From: Pseudomonadota bacterium
Lineage (GTDB): Bacteria > Pseudomonadota > Gammaproteobacteria > Pseudomonadales > Pseudohongiellaceae
Length of the DNA stretch: 64,000 nt
Reading direction: 5' to 3'
Assembly: GCA_027592275.1 (NCBI GenBank)
Contig: JAQCKF010000001.1
Span: 248,001-312,000 of the forward strand
Shown here: positions 1 through 10,586 of the stretch, in pieces
Layout of the letters: each line of letters starts with the position of its first letter
Position numbering within the stretch: the first letter of the stretch is position 1
Position numbers and translations under genes: made by a program
Notes under the pieces: generated by a model
Database searches by the model: none
What the model saw: the letters and a program-made list of their open reading frames with translations, nothing else
Told to the model about the DNA's origin: nothing

Positions 1-1129
1 GCTTGGCGTGGCCGGGATACTGTTTCTTCATGCTAACTATCGCAAGTCGGTAAGAGCAGCCTTCCGGAGGTAGATAGAAATCGATGATCTCAGGAAATTG
101 TTTCTGTAGAAGCGGCACGAAGACTTCATTTAATGCGACGCCTAGCATTGCAGGCTCATCTGGCGGTCGGCCTGTATAGGTGCTGTGATAGATTGGGTCT
201 TTGCGATGGGTGATACAAGTCACCGTGAACACGGGGAATTTTTCGACCTCATTATAGTAGCCAGTATGGTCACCATACGGCCCCTCGTCGGCCATCTCGC
301 CAGGTTCTATCACGCCTTCCAAGACGAATTCCGCATTGGCTGGCACTTGCAAATCATTGGTTCGCGATTTCACGACTTCGGTCTTGCTGCCGCGTAGTAA
401 GCCGGCGAAGGCATATTCAGACAAGGTGTCGGGCACGGGAGTAACGGTTGCCAAGATAGTAGCTGGGTCGGCACCGATAGCGATGGATATGGGGAAGGCC
501 TCGCCCGGATGCGCTTGTTGCCACTCGCGAAAATCGAGTGCGCCGCCACGATGCGAGAGCCAGCGCATAATAAGTTTATTGGGGCCTGCCAACTGCATAC
601 GGTAGATGCCGAGGTTCTGTCGTTCTTTCTCGGGACCTTTCGTAATAACTAGCGGCCACGTAACGAGAGGGCCAACATCTCCCGGCCAACATGTCTGGAT
701 GGGTAAGAAGTTCAGGTCAATGTCATCACCTTCGATGATTACTTCCTGGCAGGGCGCGGACTTGCGAACACTGACGGGCATGTTAAGCACGCTCTTGTAG
801 CTCGGCAGTGTCTCCCAAAGGTGTTTCCACCCCTTCGGTGGTTCTGGTTCTTTAAGGAAGGCTAATAATTTACCTACGTCTCTAAGACCCTCTAAGTCTT
901 CCTGCCCCATGGCCAAAGCTATGCGCCGGGTGTTACCAAATAGATTGGTAAGCATCGGGATCTTCGAGCCTTTGGGGTTTTCGAACAGTAGTGCAGGACC
1001 GTTGCTGCGTAGTGTACGATCGCTTATCTCGGTAACTTCTAGATAAGGATCGACTTCTGTCTGGATTCGCTTGAGCTCACCCTCTTTCTCAAGAAGCTCT
1101 ATGAAGTCGCGCAAATCTCTAAATGACAT
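1..1129 (-). CDS. ubiD: UbiD 4-hydroxy-3-polyprenylbenzoate decarboxylase (3' part cut by window edge)
   Basis: Decarboxylates 4-hydroxy-3-polyprenylbenzoate in ubiquinone synthesis, using the prenylated FMN made by UbiX. Reading the minus strand from an ATG at 1129 gives [20 protein letters not shown] and stays open to base 1, about 376 codons. The E. coli enzyme is about 497 residues, so roughly the last quarter lies outside. The family segment with [11 protein letters not shown] and the PYGDHTGYY segment are both present. It lies 53 bases downstream of rho on the same strand, the usual trxA-rho-ubiD order of gammaproteobacteria. Its function is assigned from the family. Confidence 0.95.
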   Translation of the reverse strand, partial: MSFRDLRDFIELLEKEGELKRIQTEVDPYLEVTEISDRTLRSNGPALLFENPKGSKIPMLTNLFGNTRRIALAMGQEDLEGLRDVGKLLAFLKEPEPPKGWKHLWETLPSYKSVLNMPVSVRKSAPCQEVIIEGDDIDLNFLPIQTCWPGDVGPLVTWPLVITKGPEKERQNLGIYRMQLAGPNKLIMRWLSHRGGALDFREWQQAHPGEAFPISIAIGADPATILATVTPVPDTLSEYAFAGLLRGSKTEVVKSRTNDLQVPANAEFVLEGVIEPGEMADEGPYGDHTGYYNEVEKFPVFTVTCITHRKDPIYHSTYTGRPPDEPAMLGVALNEVFVPLLQKQFPEIIDFYLPPEGCSYRLAIVSMKKQYPGHAK

Positions 1130-1182
1130 GGCTGGCCGTTTACGTTGCTAACAGGTTGAGACAGGAAATTTGCAAGAGCAGC

Positions 1183-2442
1183 TTACTTGCGTTTCATCGA
1201 ATTGAAAAACTCTTCATTAGTCTTCGTTTCTTTCAGCTTGTCGATAATGAATTCGGTCGCTTGCACATCTTCCATCGAGGTAAGCAGCTTGCGTAGGATC
1301 CACATGCGCTGCAATTCTTCTTCGGAGGTTAGCAATTCTTCACGACGTGTGCCAGATTTTCGCACGTTGATAGCGGGGTAGACTCGCTTCTCCGCGATCT
1401 TTCGATCGAGATGCAATTCCATATTACCCGTACCCTTAAATTCTTCGTAGATGACTTCATCCATCTTCGAGCCAGTCTCGACCAGCGCTGTTGCGATGAT
1501 AGTGAGGCTGCCGCCTTCTTCTAGATTTCTTGCTGCACCGAAGAATCGCTTCGGGCGTTCCAGCGCATGCGCATCGACACCACCGGTTAATACCTTTCCG
1601 GAGGATGGGATGATTGTGTTGTAGGCTCTGGCAAGACGCGTAATCGAATCTAATAAAATGATCACGTCCTCTTTGTGCTCGACCAGGCGCTTCGCTTTCT
1701 CAATCACCATCTCTGCCACTTGTACGTGCCGTGCAGGTGGCTCATCGAATGTGCTGGCTACAACTTCGCCGCGCACTGAGCGCTGCATCTCTGTTACTTC
1801 CTCCGGCCGTTCGTCGATTAGAAGAACGATGAGTCTGCATTCGGGATTATTCTTAGCAATGGATTGTGCCATGTTCTGCAGGATTAATGTCTTACCTGCT
1901 TTGGGTGGCGAAACGATGAGGCCGCGCTGCCCTTTGCCGATGGGTGCAGCCAAGTCGATGACTCGGGCGCTAAGGTCTTCCGTGCTGCCATTGCCGGTCT
2001 CGAGAGTTAGTCTGTCGTCTGGAAATAGTGGCGTGAGGTTTTCGAAAAGGATTTTGTTCTTGGATTCTTCAGGACTGCTGAAGTTAATTTCGTGAATTTT
2101 TAGTAGTGCAAAATAGCGCTCGCCGTCTTTCGGCGGTCTAATTTTTCCTGCGACAGTGTCGCCGGTACGAAGATTAAAGCGTCTTATCTGACTAGGCGAA
2201 ACGTAGATATCATCCGGCCCCGCCAGATACGAAGAGTCCGCCGAGCGCAGGAAGCCGAACCCATCCTGCAATATTTCCAACACCCCATCGCCACTAATAT
2301 CTTCGCCGCTCTTCGCATGCTTCTTGAGTAACACGAAGATGATGTCTTGCTTGCGTGTTCTCGAAACATTGTCCAATCCCATTTCGTGGGCAGTAGCTAG
2401 AAGTTCGGCGATTGGCTTTTGCTTTAATTCGGTTAGGTTCAT
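1183..2442 (-). CDS. rho: Transcription termination factor Rho
   Basis: Hexameric RNA-dependent ATPase that ends transcription of untranslated RNA. The 419-residue length matches the family. An N-terminal Rho domain ([15 protein letters not shown]) is followed by the cold-shock-like RNA-binding domain (about residues 50-120, with DGFGFLRS). The ATPase core carries the P-loop SPPKAGKT and the Walker B segment [16 protein letters not shown]. The start ATG at 2442 has only a weak ribosome site. A leader of almost 600 bases separates it from trxA. Long rho leaders are known to take part in autoregulation in relatives; nothing here shows this directly. Confidence 0.98.
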   Translation of the reverse strand: MNLTELKQKPIAELLATAHEMGLDNVSRTRKQDIIFVLLKKHAKSGEDISGDGVLEILQDGFGFLRSADSSYLAGPDDIYVSPSQIRRFNLRTGDTVAGKIRPPKDGERYFALLKIHEINFSSPEESKNKILFENLTPLFPDDRLTLETGNGSTEDLSARVIDLAAPIGKGQRGLIVSPPKAGKTLILQNMAQSIAKNNPECRLIVLLIDERPEEVTEMQRSVRGEVVASTFDEPPARHVQVAEMVIEKAKRLVEHKEDVIILLDSITRLARAYNTIIPSSGKVLTGGVDAHALERPKRFFGAARNLEEGGSLTIIATALVETGSKMDEVIYEEFKGTGNMELHLDRKIAEKRVYPAINVRKSGTRREELLTSEEELQRMWILRKLLTSMEDVQATEFIIDKLKETKTNEEFFNSMKRK

Positions 2443-2990
2443 GTATTAGGATCTTCTTGTGAGGTTAAAGGAGTTCAGGATTTTCTAGTATTGGAGTAGT
2501 TGATTTATGTCAGGTGTAGTAGGGCTGTCCAAAGTATTATTGGCACGCACATCTAAGTGTCATAGATAAAGTAGTTTTAGTTAGGGGTTTCGCTAAGGAT
2601 TTGGGTTTAAGTTTTGGATAGTGCGTAATGCGGAGATTATTGTTTTATGCTGCTACCCATTGACCCTTCTAAAGGTCATTTGCAGTTAATGTTGGTTACA
2701 TCACTTGCGTTTATATCGGTAGTTAATCTGTTGACTGTAGCTCTTTGGCTTTTAAATGGTCAACGCTTTGTTTCCAGCTTCAACTTTTCCGCAAAATAGA
2801 CCTACTATTTGATTATGTCCACCTGTAAATATTAGTTGATAGAACGGGTTGGATTTTCAAATTCGTTCAATTTTGATTCAAGATATCGGACTAGCATCCG
2901 GCGAGTCACAATAAAAAGTCAGAGAATTTGGTTTGTTTGGTAATCTGATCGATCACTACTACTTGAATTGGATCGACTTGGTCACATCCT
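2443..2990 (-). promoter_or_regulatory. Gene-free AT-rich leader upstream of rho
   Basis: About 550 bases between the trxA 3' hairpin and the rho start hold no convincing reading frame on either strand. The stretch is AT-rich compared with its flanks. It contains one short imperfect inverted repeat (TGACC at 2661 facing GGTCA at 2674). By position it must hold the rho promoter and a long 5' leader if rho is transcribed on its own. I could not pick a reliable promoter by eye. Confidence 0.4.
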
Positions 2991-3019
2991 GTGGCATCTC
3001 AAGATATTCGAGATGCCAC
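2991..3019 (-). terminator. Stem-loop just downstream of trxA
   Basis: A perfect 10-bp inverted repeat, GTGGCATCTC facing GAGATGCCAC, encloses a 9-base loop, 12 bases past the trxA stop codon. There is no run of T after it on the minus strand, so it is not a textbook intrinsic terminator. It may act as a 3' stabilising hairpin or as part of a Rho-dependent end. Confidence 0.5.
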
Positions 3020-3031
3020 ATTAAACGCAAT

Positions 3032-3358
3032 TTAAATCACGCTGTCAATAAAAGCGGAAAGCTGTGATTTAGACAATGCCCCAACCTTGGTGCCGGCTAC
3101 GTCGCCGTTATTGAAAACGATTAGGGTAGGAATACCTCTTACGCCGTATTTTGGAGCGGTTTCGACGTTGGCATCGACATCCATCTTGCATATCTTCAGT
3201 TTGCCGTCGTATTCGCCTGCTAGTTCTTCGAGTACTGGCGCAATCATCTTGCAGGGGCCACACCACTCCGCCCAGAAATCAACTAGGACGGGGCCTTCGG
3301 CTTGAAGTACGTCAGCTTCGAAACTGCTGTCAGTAGTGTGAACGATATTGTCGCTCAT
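3032..3358 (-). CDS. trxA: Thioredoxin 1
   Basis: Small cytosolic dithiol reductant for ribonucleotide reductase, methionine sulfoxide reductase and others. It has 108 residues, the family length. The active site WCGPC falls at residues 32-36 (Cys33 and Cys36), and the cis-proline segment RGIPTLIVF is present. The ATG at 3358 follows AAGGA on the minus strand at a good distance. It lies between hemB and rho on the same strand; the ppx and ppk genes often found between hemB and trxA in pseudomonads are absent here. Confidence 0.97.
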   Translation of the reverse strand: MSDNIVHTTDSSFEADVLQAEGPVLVDFWAEWCGPCKMIAPVLEELAGEYDGKLKICKMDVDANVETAPKYGVRGIPTLIVFNNGDVAGTKVGALSKSQLSAFIDSVI

Positions 3359-3522
3359 AAGAGATTTCCTTGTATTAAGCTATTTGGGTATTAAGAGTCG
3401 TAAATGAGGAGTCTGTTAGACTGAAGTGCTCGATTACATGCTCGCGTGGTGCCTATGATAAAGCCAAAAATTCAGGTTTCAAGTGGCAGGTTGATTTTCC
3501 TGTTAAATGCTCGTCAGATAGT

Positions 3523-4737
<1,215 letters not shown>

Positions 4738-4744
4738 CTAATTT

Positions 4745-6880
4745 GTGAACAAGACAAAATTTACACTAGTCGCTCTACTAGTGCTCGCCGTAGTTAGCTA
4801 TATCACTCTGGATTTAGGGCAGTACCTAACTCTTGAATACGCACAATCTCAGCTGTCCAGTATCCAAGACTATAAGAATGAGAATTTTGCGCAAACGGCG
4901 CTTATCTACTTTGTAGGCTATGTAGTAGCCACGTCTCTATCCATTCCCGGCGCTATAATGATCACGCTATTGGGCGGCGCTATATTTGGAGTTTTTTGGG
5001 GAACGGTGTTGGTATCGTTCGCCAGCAGCATCGGCGCTACGATGGCTTTCCTAGTATCTCGATATTTGCTTAGAGAATGGGTGGAAAGAAAATTTGGAGA
5101 TTATCTTGCTCCTTTAAACAAAGGTATCGAGCGAGATGGTAGCTTCTATCTTTTCACTATTCGCATGGTTCCATTGTTTCCCTTCTTCGTAGTTAATCTC
5201 TTGATGGGATTAACTGCCATTCGTACGACCTCATTCTATATCGTGAGTCAGATCGGCATGCTCACAAGCACCGTTGTATATCTGAATGCCGGTTCGGAGC
5301 TGTCGCAGATATCCTCGGTCTCCGGTTTGGTGAGTGCGCCAGTACTTTTCTCGCTTGTCTTACTTGGTATTTTTCCGCTCTTTGCCAAATTGATTCTCAA
5401 TATCATGCGGCGCAATAAGGCTCTGAATAAATACAAGAAACCGAAACAGTTTGATGCCAACGTCGTAGTAATTGGCGCGGGATCAGCGGGTCTTGTAGCT
5501 TCTCTGATTACTGCTGGCGCGAAAGCGAAAGTGATTCTTATCGAGAAGCATAGAATGGGAGGCGACTGCTTAAACACAGGTTGTGTTCCCAGCAAAGCGA
5601 TTATCCGCAGTGGTCGCATCATGGCTTATATAAGACGTGCGAAAGAATTTGGAATCGAAGGAGCCCAGGGCAAGATAGATTTCTCTGCAGTGATGGCGCG
5701 TGTACAAAGCGTGATTAAAACAATAGAACCCCATGATTCTGTAGAGCGCTTCACATCCTTGGGTGTCGAAGTTGAATTAGGCGATGCTGTTATCGAATCT
5801 CCGTATTGTGTAAAAGTGAACGACAGAACAATCACTACCCGCTCAATAATTCTTGCCACGGGTGCGCGGCCATTCGTGCCACCTATTCCCGGCCTGAATG
5901 AAATCGACTACCTCACCTCTGATTCCGTGTGGTCGCTGGATGAGTTGCCGAAGAGACTGCTAGTCGTGGGTGGTGGACCGATCGGTTGTGAATTGGCGCA
6001 GGCATTTAGTAATCTCGGCGCGGAAGTAACGCAGGTGGATATGGCTGATCGCATCATGCCGCGCGAAGACGAAGAAGTGTCCGAAATAGTTTCGAAGGCT
6101 TTTAGAGAGCAGGGCATTCAGCTTCTCACCGGCCATAAGTTATTGAAATTTGGTGCCGGCGATAGCGGCGACTACATGGAAGCAGACAATAACGGAGAGA
6201 CCGTTAGAGTCGAATTCGACAAGGTATTGTTGACAATTGGACGCAAGGCAAATGTGGAAGGCTTCGGTCTAGAAAATTTGGGCTTAGCGCTTACCAAGAC
6301 TGGTACAGTAGAGGTCAACGAATACTTACAAACAAGCCTGCCAAACATCTTCGCCTGCGGCGATGTAGCCGGTCCCTATCAGTTTACGCATATGGCATCG
6401 TTTCAAGCCTGGTTCGCCTCGTTGAATGCAATGTTGGGTGGGCTCTGGCGCTCAAAGACGAATTACAATGTCGTGCCTTGGGCTACGTTCACCGATCCCG
6501 AAGTCGCCAGAGTGGGACTCAGCGAGACGGAAGCTATCGAGCGAAATATTGCCTATGAACTTACTCGCTATGAAATGGAACACCATGATCGCTCGTTAGC
6601 AGATGGAGAGGCTCATGGATTCATCAAGATTCTCACAGTGCCGGGCAAGGATAAGATTCTAGGGGTGACGATAGTTGGGCATCACGCAGGCGAGGTGATT
6701 GGGGAGTTTGTTTTCGCCATGACTCACGGTATGGGCCTGAAGAAAATTTCGGCAGTGACGCATATCTATCCAACGCTATTGGAGGCGAACAAATTTGCGG
6801 CCAACGCCTGGCGCAGCGAGCGCCTACCGGTAAAATATTTTCCGCTTTTAGAGAAGTTTTTTGCCTGGCGCCGCGGTTAG
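4745..6880 (+). CDS. TVP38/DedA-like (VTT) membrane domain fused to mercuric-reductase-like flavin disulfide oxidoreductase
   Basis: 711 residues in two parts. Residues 1-220 hold five or six membrane segments and a VTT (SNARE-associated) domain. Residues 238-711 form a class I pyridine-nucleotide disulfide oxidoreductase with FAD motif GAGSAGL (244-250), redox pair CLNTGC (Cys275, Cys280), NAD motif GGGPIG and dimerisation motif THIYPTLLEA. The N-terminal HMA domain and C-terminal Cys pair of true MerA are absent, so mercury reduction is not supported; the substrate is unknown. This fusion is known in proteobacteria. The start is GTG with AAGG 8 bases upstream. Its TAG stop directly abuts the stop of the convergent dsbB. 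Confidence 0.9.
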   Translation: MNKTKFTLVALLVLAVVSYITLDLGQYLTLEYAQSQLSSIQDYKNENFAQTALIYFVGYVVATSLSIPGAIMITLLGGAIFGVFWGTVLVSFASSIGATMAFLVSRYLLREWVERKFGDYLAPLNKGIERDGSFYLFTIRMVPLFPFFVVNLLMGLTAIRTTSFYIVSQIGMLTSTVVYLNAGSELSQISSVSGLVSAPVLFSLVLLGIFPLFAKLILNIMRRNKALNKYKKPKQFDANVVVIGAGSAGLVASLITAGAKAKVILIEKHRMGGDCLNTGCVPSKAIIRSGRIMAYIRRAKEFGIEGAQGKIDFSAVMARVQSVIKTIEPHDSVERFTSLGVEVELGDAVIESPYCVKVNDRTITTRSIILATGARPFVPPIPGLNEIDYLTSDSVWSLDELPKRLLVVGGGPIGCELAQAFSNLGAEVTQVDMADRIMPREDEEVSEIVSKAFREQGIQLLTGHKLLKFGAGDSGDYMEADNNGETVRVEFDKVLLTIGRKANVEGFGLENLGLALTKTGTVEVNEYLQTSLPNIFACGDVAGPYQFTHMASFQAWFASLNAMLGGLWRSKTNYNVVPWATFTDPEVARVGLSETEAIERNIAYELTRYEMEHHDRSLADGEAHGFIKILTVPGKDKILGVTIVGHHAGEVIGEFVFAMTHGMGLKKISAVTHIYPTLLEANKFAANAWRSERLPVKYFPLLEKFFAWRRG

Positions 6881-7393
6881 TTAGAGCGTCTGTGCTTGCT
6901 TACGAAATGCTGTATATAGGCAAACAGTAAATAGACCGGCGAATGCGATGATAGACATCTCGGCGATCGAGAAAATTCCGAGGAAGCGGAACTGAACTTC
7001 CGCACAGTTGCCGTCGCCTACTAGCAGGAAGTCTAGCAACTGCATGAACGGGAAGTTGTCGCGGATATAAGTAAAGCCGGGGCCGCAGGCGGGCACCAAG
7101 TCTTCGGGCAGGTGTTGCAACCAAATTTGCCTTCCAGCAAAATAACTACCGAAGATGCACATCGCAGCCGCAGTGAATGCATAGATTTTCTGCCCATCGG
7201 CAGCGGGGTTGTGAATCGCAGATGCCAGACATACCAAGCCGCACAGAATAAAGAAGACGCGCTGAGTAATGCACAGGCCGCAGGGAGAAAATAACATCAC
7301 GTGTTCCAGGTACAGCGCGATGCCGATAGTGGTTACCGTGGCCAGGAAAACGCCTATATTGATTATTCTATTGTCGGGTACTGCCAAGGCCAT
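6881..7393 (-). CDS. dsbB: Disulfide bond formation protein DsbB
   Basis: Inner-membrane quinone reductase that reoxidises periplasmic DsbA. It has 170 residues and four membrane segments. The first redox pair is Cys38-Gly-Leu-Cys41; the second is Cys103 and Cys130 in the second periplasmic loop, nearly the same numbering as E. coli DsbB. The ATG at 7393 has AGGAG a few bases upstream. It is convergent with the flavin oxidoreductase fusion with zero bases between stop codons, so the two 3' ends must share or overlap their termination region. Confidence 0.95.
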   Translation of the reverse strand: MALAVPDNRIINIGVFLATVTTIGIALYLEHVMLFSPCGLCITQRVFFILCGLVCLASAIHNPAADGQKIYAFTAAAMCIFGSYFAGRQIWLQHLPEDLVPACGPGFTYIRDNFPFMQLLDFLLVGDGNCAEVQFRFLGIFSIAEMSIIAFAGLFTVCLYTAFRKQAQTL

Positions 7394-7506
7394 CGACTGC
7401 TCCTAATATTCTGTCTTTCTCTGTTCTGACTGCAATTTAATTTGGGCTTCGTGCGCCCTTACTTAGTGCTCAGAAGTTTAGCATATTCGTTTTGCGGCAA
7501 GAACCG

Positions 7507-9075
7507 CTATGCGTCGTTCCAATTTTTCAAGTACTCATCGAAACCCACTGTGTCTGAGTTCTCTATATCTGCCTGATCTTTGAGTGATTGTGCTGCTGTG
7601 TCATGCATCTTCTTCACGGTGGCCTCACTCATGCCATTGTTCTGTAGATCGTCACGATGCTTACGCGATTGCTGTATGGAGAATTCGAAAAAGGATAAGT
7701 CGCCTTCCTTCATATCTTTCAGGATTCTACCTGAGGGCGTGAGATCCGGGTCGGCTATCTTGGCAGATTGTGCGGCCAAGCTGTTGGAATAATTTGTGCT
7801 GCTATGAATGTGATCTAACAATGAAGCGGCGTTGTCGACTTCCGCTAAAATCTCATTACCCCAGTCACGCATTTTCTTTGGCTGGGATTCTAGATTGAGA
7901 TAAAGTTCCGGGTCGCGACCGTGTTCAACTACCTTGGCAAGATTGTCCGCCACCTCGAAGAACTCCTGCTTATGGCATTCAGGGCTCTCACCTAATAGGC
8001 AGTGCAGTAAGAAACTGTCAAGGAAGTGTATCTGCTCCGAATCGATTCCGAAGGGGAGGTAGGGATTCAGGTCTAGTGCTCTAACTTCGATATATTCGAT
8101 ACCGTCTTGAGTCAGGGCTTCAGATGGTCTCTGGCCACTCTTAACCACGCGTTTCGGCCTGATAGTGCTGTAGAATTCGTTCTCGAGTTGCAGCAAGTTC
8201 GTATTGAGCTGCAGATATTCGCCATCGATGCTCTGACCCATAGCCTCGTATTCGGGATAGGGAGTATTCATTGCCTCGCGCAGACAATCCACATAGGAAT
8301 CTAGCTCGTTGTAGCAAACGAATAGTGACTTCTGTGCCTCGCTCTTGTATCCCAAATTACCCATTCGCAGACAGGTCGCATTCGGCATATACAAGGTGTA
8401 GTCATCGAGCTGCTCCAGGTCGTGCTCACGACCGGTTGCAAAGCACTTGCAGGCTGCGGGTGAGGCGCCAAATAGATAGATAAGCAACCAAGAATAACGG
8501 TGAAAATTTCTAATGAGGTGCAGATATTTTTCTGTCTTGAAATCTTTTAGATCGCCTTTGAATCCGCAGCTATCCGCGTAGGGTTGCCAAAACGATTCGG
8601 GCATCGAAAAGTTGTAGTGAATGCCCGAGATAATCTGCATCAGTCGGCCATAGCGATTGCTTAGCCCATGGCGATAGAGAGTTTTTAGTTTGCCGACATT
8701 CGAGGAGCCGTATTGTGCTATAGGGATGTCTTCCGCGGCGCCCAGTGGGCAGGGCATACTTGCAACCCACAACATCTCGTCATTCTCGAGATTCTGTAGA
8801 GTAAAGCGATGGATGTCTTCCATCGCCTTCATGCATTCATCAATATCGCTACACACGGGTGTAATGAATTCGAGCAGAGATTCACTGAAGTCAGTGGTAA
8901 TAAAGGGGTTGGTTAGGCTAGAGCCCAGTGCCTGAGGATGGCTTGAGAGTGAAATATGGCCATCGACAGATACCCGCAGACTCTCCTTCTCGATTCCTCG
9001 ATGAATCTCTCCCCAAGCCGCTTCAAATTCGGGAAGCTTGTAGCGTTGCAGGCACTCATTGAATTCTTTGCTCAA
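7507..9075 (-). CDS. gshA: Glutamate-cysteine ligase (proteobacterial GshA type)
   Basis: ATP-dependent first step of glutathione synthesis, joining glutamate and cysteine. 522 residues, the usual length. Recognisable family segments include GIEKESLRV near residue 30, ITPVC, SGIHYNFS and YIEVRALDLNPY. The start is TTG at 9075, supported by GGAG five bases upstream on the minus strand. It stands alone with some 266 bases upstream before hslR. The two GST genes elsewhere in the window fit glutathione use in this organism. Confidence 0.97.
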   Translation of the reverse strand: MSKEFNECLQRYKLPEFEAAWGEIHRGIEKESLRVSVDGHISLSSHPQALGSSLTNPFITTDFSESLLEFITPVCSDIDECMKAMEDIHRFTLQNLENDEMLWVASMPCPLGAAEDIPIAQYGSSNVGKLKTLYRHGLSNRYGRLMQIISGIHYNFSMPESFWQPYADSCGFKGDLKDFKTEKYLHLIRNFHRYSWLLIYLFGASPAACKCFATGREHDLEQLDDYTLYMPNATCLRMGNLGYKSEAQKSLFVCYNELDSYVDCLREAMNTPYPEYEAMGQSIDGEYLQLNTNLLQLENEFYSTIRPKRVVKSGQRPSEALTQDGIEYIEVRALDLNPYLPFGIDSEQIHFLDSFLLHCLLGESPECHKQEFFEVADNLAKVVEHGRDPELYLNLESQPKKMRDWGNEILAEVDNAASLLDHIHSSTNYSNSLAAQSAKIADPDLTPSGRILKDMKEGDLSFFEFSIQQSRKHRDDLQNNGMSEATVKKMHDTAAQSLKDQADIENSDTVGFDEYLKNWNDA

Positions 9076-9341
9076 GGTATCTCCGGGAAGGTCTGTAAAT
9101 ACACATTAGCTGTGTAGTTGCTGTACGGCACAGTGGCTTGATAATGCGTTAGCCCCGACTTGAGCGATGACTCGTTTCAGGTGAGCGGCATTATGACAAA
9201 TATCATTAGTCAGTGCTAACGGGACTTTTCAGTAAAATTAGTGAGTTGAACACAGCTGTAACGCCGCCAACTAGCATCCTAGACAGGATGGGAAGGGTAA
9301 TTCTTTTAGTCTCAGGGCCATAGGATTATTCAACGATAATT

Positions 9342-9752
9342 CTAGATCTGCTTAAAACGATGAATGAGGCGTCGATCTTTCTTGTTTGGCTTGCCAGCCG
9401 AGGGCCCGAGGCTGGGCTGGGCCTTGCGCTGTGCTGCCTGTTCCAGACGAGCCTCAATACTTTTTTCGGTTTCCTCATACAGTAGCTGCGCCTCAGGAGC
9501 ACCGCGGCGTTGCTCCGATAATGCCTTAATGGTCACCGTCTTCTCGTCAAAGCCCTGACGCAGACGAACCTCCATGCCAATTTCCACTTCCTTGCCAGGT
9601 TTGCAGCGACCGCCCTCGCAGTATACCTTGCCGCCATCTATCGCTTGCTTGGCCACAGAACGAGTTTTATAGAAGCGTGCCGCCCAGAGCCACTTGTCTA
9701 GACGCAGTCGGCGTAGATCGCTACTTTTCTCTGAGGCTGTGCTCTTTGCCAT
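9342..9752 (-). CDS. hslR: Heat shock protein 15 (S4-domain ribosome rescue protein)
   Basis: Binds 50S subunits carrying stalled nascent chains. 136 residues. The S4 RNA-binding fold spans residues 14-75 with LRLDKWLWAARFYKTRS and AIDGGKVYCEGGRCKPGKEV, followed by a basic C-terminal tail (KPNKKDRRLIHRFKQI). It is 18 bases downstream of the HAD phosphatase gene on the same strand, the common yrfG-hslR pairing of gammaproteobacteria. hslO, often next in line, is not present. Confidence 0.93.
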   Translation of the reverse strand: MAKSTASEKSSDLRRLRLDKWLWAARFYKTRSVAKQAIDGGKVYCEGGRCKPGKEVEIGMEVRLRQGFDEKTVTIKALSEQRRGAPEAQLLYEETEKSIEARLEQAAQRKAQPSLGPSAGKPNKKDRRLIHRFKQI

Positions 9753-9770
9753 TGTTGACTCAACTCCAAG

Positions 9771-10448
9771 TTATGTCAGGGCGTTGCTGTTCGATAGGCA
9801 TGGCATGATCTTAGAGAAGTTATCAATCTGCACAAATTCATCCATCAACTCAGCAGGCCTTTTACTATCTGGTTGCTCGATCCCGAACAGATGTTTGATG
9901 CCCTCGCGCTGCGCCTGCCGCAGTACAGGCAATGAATCATCAAACAATACGGTGCGCTCGGGGTTATATTTTTCCAAGCTCTGCAGAGATTCCCAAAAAC
10001 CGTGATTCTCTTTTGCTAGCTTGAGTGTGTGTGAGCTTATGCATTGATCAAAGTAATGCGAGATGCCCGTGTGTTCCATCTTTATCTGCAGGCTCGAAGG
10101 ATGCGCGTTCGTGACCAATAAAACTCGCTTTTCGCTAAGCTTTAATTTCTGCAATAGCTCTTCGACATTTGGACGTACACTTATTTTGTGTTTAACGCTT
10201 GTCTTCAGTCCTGCTATATCCAGGCCCAATTCTTGCCTCCAGTAATCGAGGCAATACCAATCTAGGGTGCCTCTGACTTCGGCGGTTTTGCAACGAATGA
10301 TCTCGAGTGCAGCAGCCGGACTCAGGCCATGCTTGTCGCTATAGCACTTTGGAATTAGTTGCTGCCAAAAATAGTTGTCGAAGTGCAGGTCCAATAGAGT
10401 GCCGTCCATGTCGAACATGATGGTGTCGATGTCTGACCAAGGTGGCAT
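9771..10448 (-). CDS. yrfG: HAD-family nucleotidase (YrfG/YrjG-like GMP/IMP phosphatase)
   Basis: Haloacid-dehalogenase-superfamily phosphatase. Motif I is DMDGTLLDL, motif II VLLVTNAHP, and the end of the core is VLFDDSLPVLRQA. The E. coli relative hydrolyses purine nucleotides. The frame is open from 10499, but the ATG at 10448 has AGGAG six bases upstream and gives MPPWSDIDTIMFDMDGTLLD, matching the family start, so I use it (225 residues). It forms an operon with hslR and is divergent from cysQ, with about 140 bases between starts. Confidence 0.9.
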   Translation of the reverse strand: MPPWSDIDTIMFDMDGTLLDLHFDNYFWQQLIPKCYSDKHGLSPAAALEIIRCKTAEVRGTLDWYCLDYWRQELGLDIAGLKTSVKHKISVRPNVEELLQKLKLSEKRVLLVTNAHPSSLQIKMEHTGISHYFDQCISSHTLKLAKENHGFWESLQSLEKYNPERTVLFDDSLPVLRQAQREGIKHLFGIEQPDSKRPAELMDEFVQIDNFSKIMPCLSNSNALT

Positions 10449-10586
10449 TGTTATCTCCTGAAAATAAGCCTTGGCAAGAACTGGCGGCTCATGCAACATG
10501 ATACAGCCGAAACACGAAGCAGTGTTAGCACAGCGCTGCTGCAGCTTATTAGTAGTGCTAATTTTCCCGAAAGGATGTGTTCATCG

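Noticed and set aside
1658..2095. 145-codon ORF antisense to rho
   Set aside because: Shadow of the strongly conserved rho coding frame.
4745..6880. Annotation as mercuric reductase
   Set aside because: The HMA domain and the C-terminal vicinal cysteines that bind mercury are absent and no mer genes are nearby.
9275..9290. Inverted repeat CATCCT-AGAC-AGGATG downstream of hslR
   Set aside because: Only six base pairs and no T run, 50 bases past the stop; too weak for a terminator.
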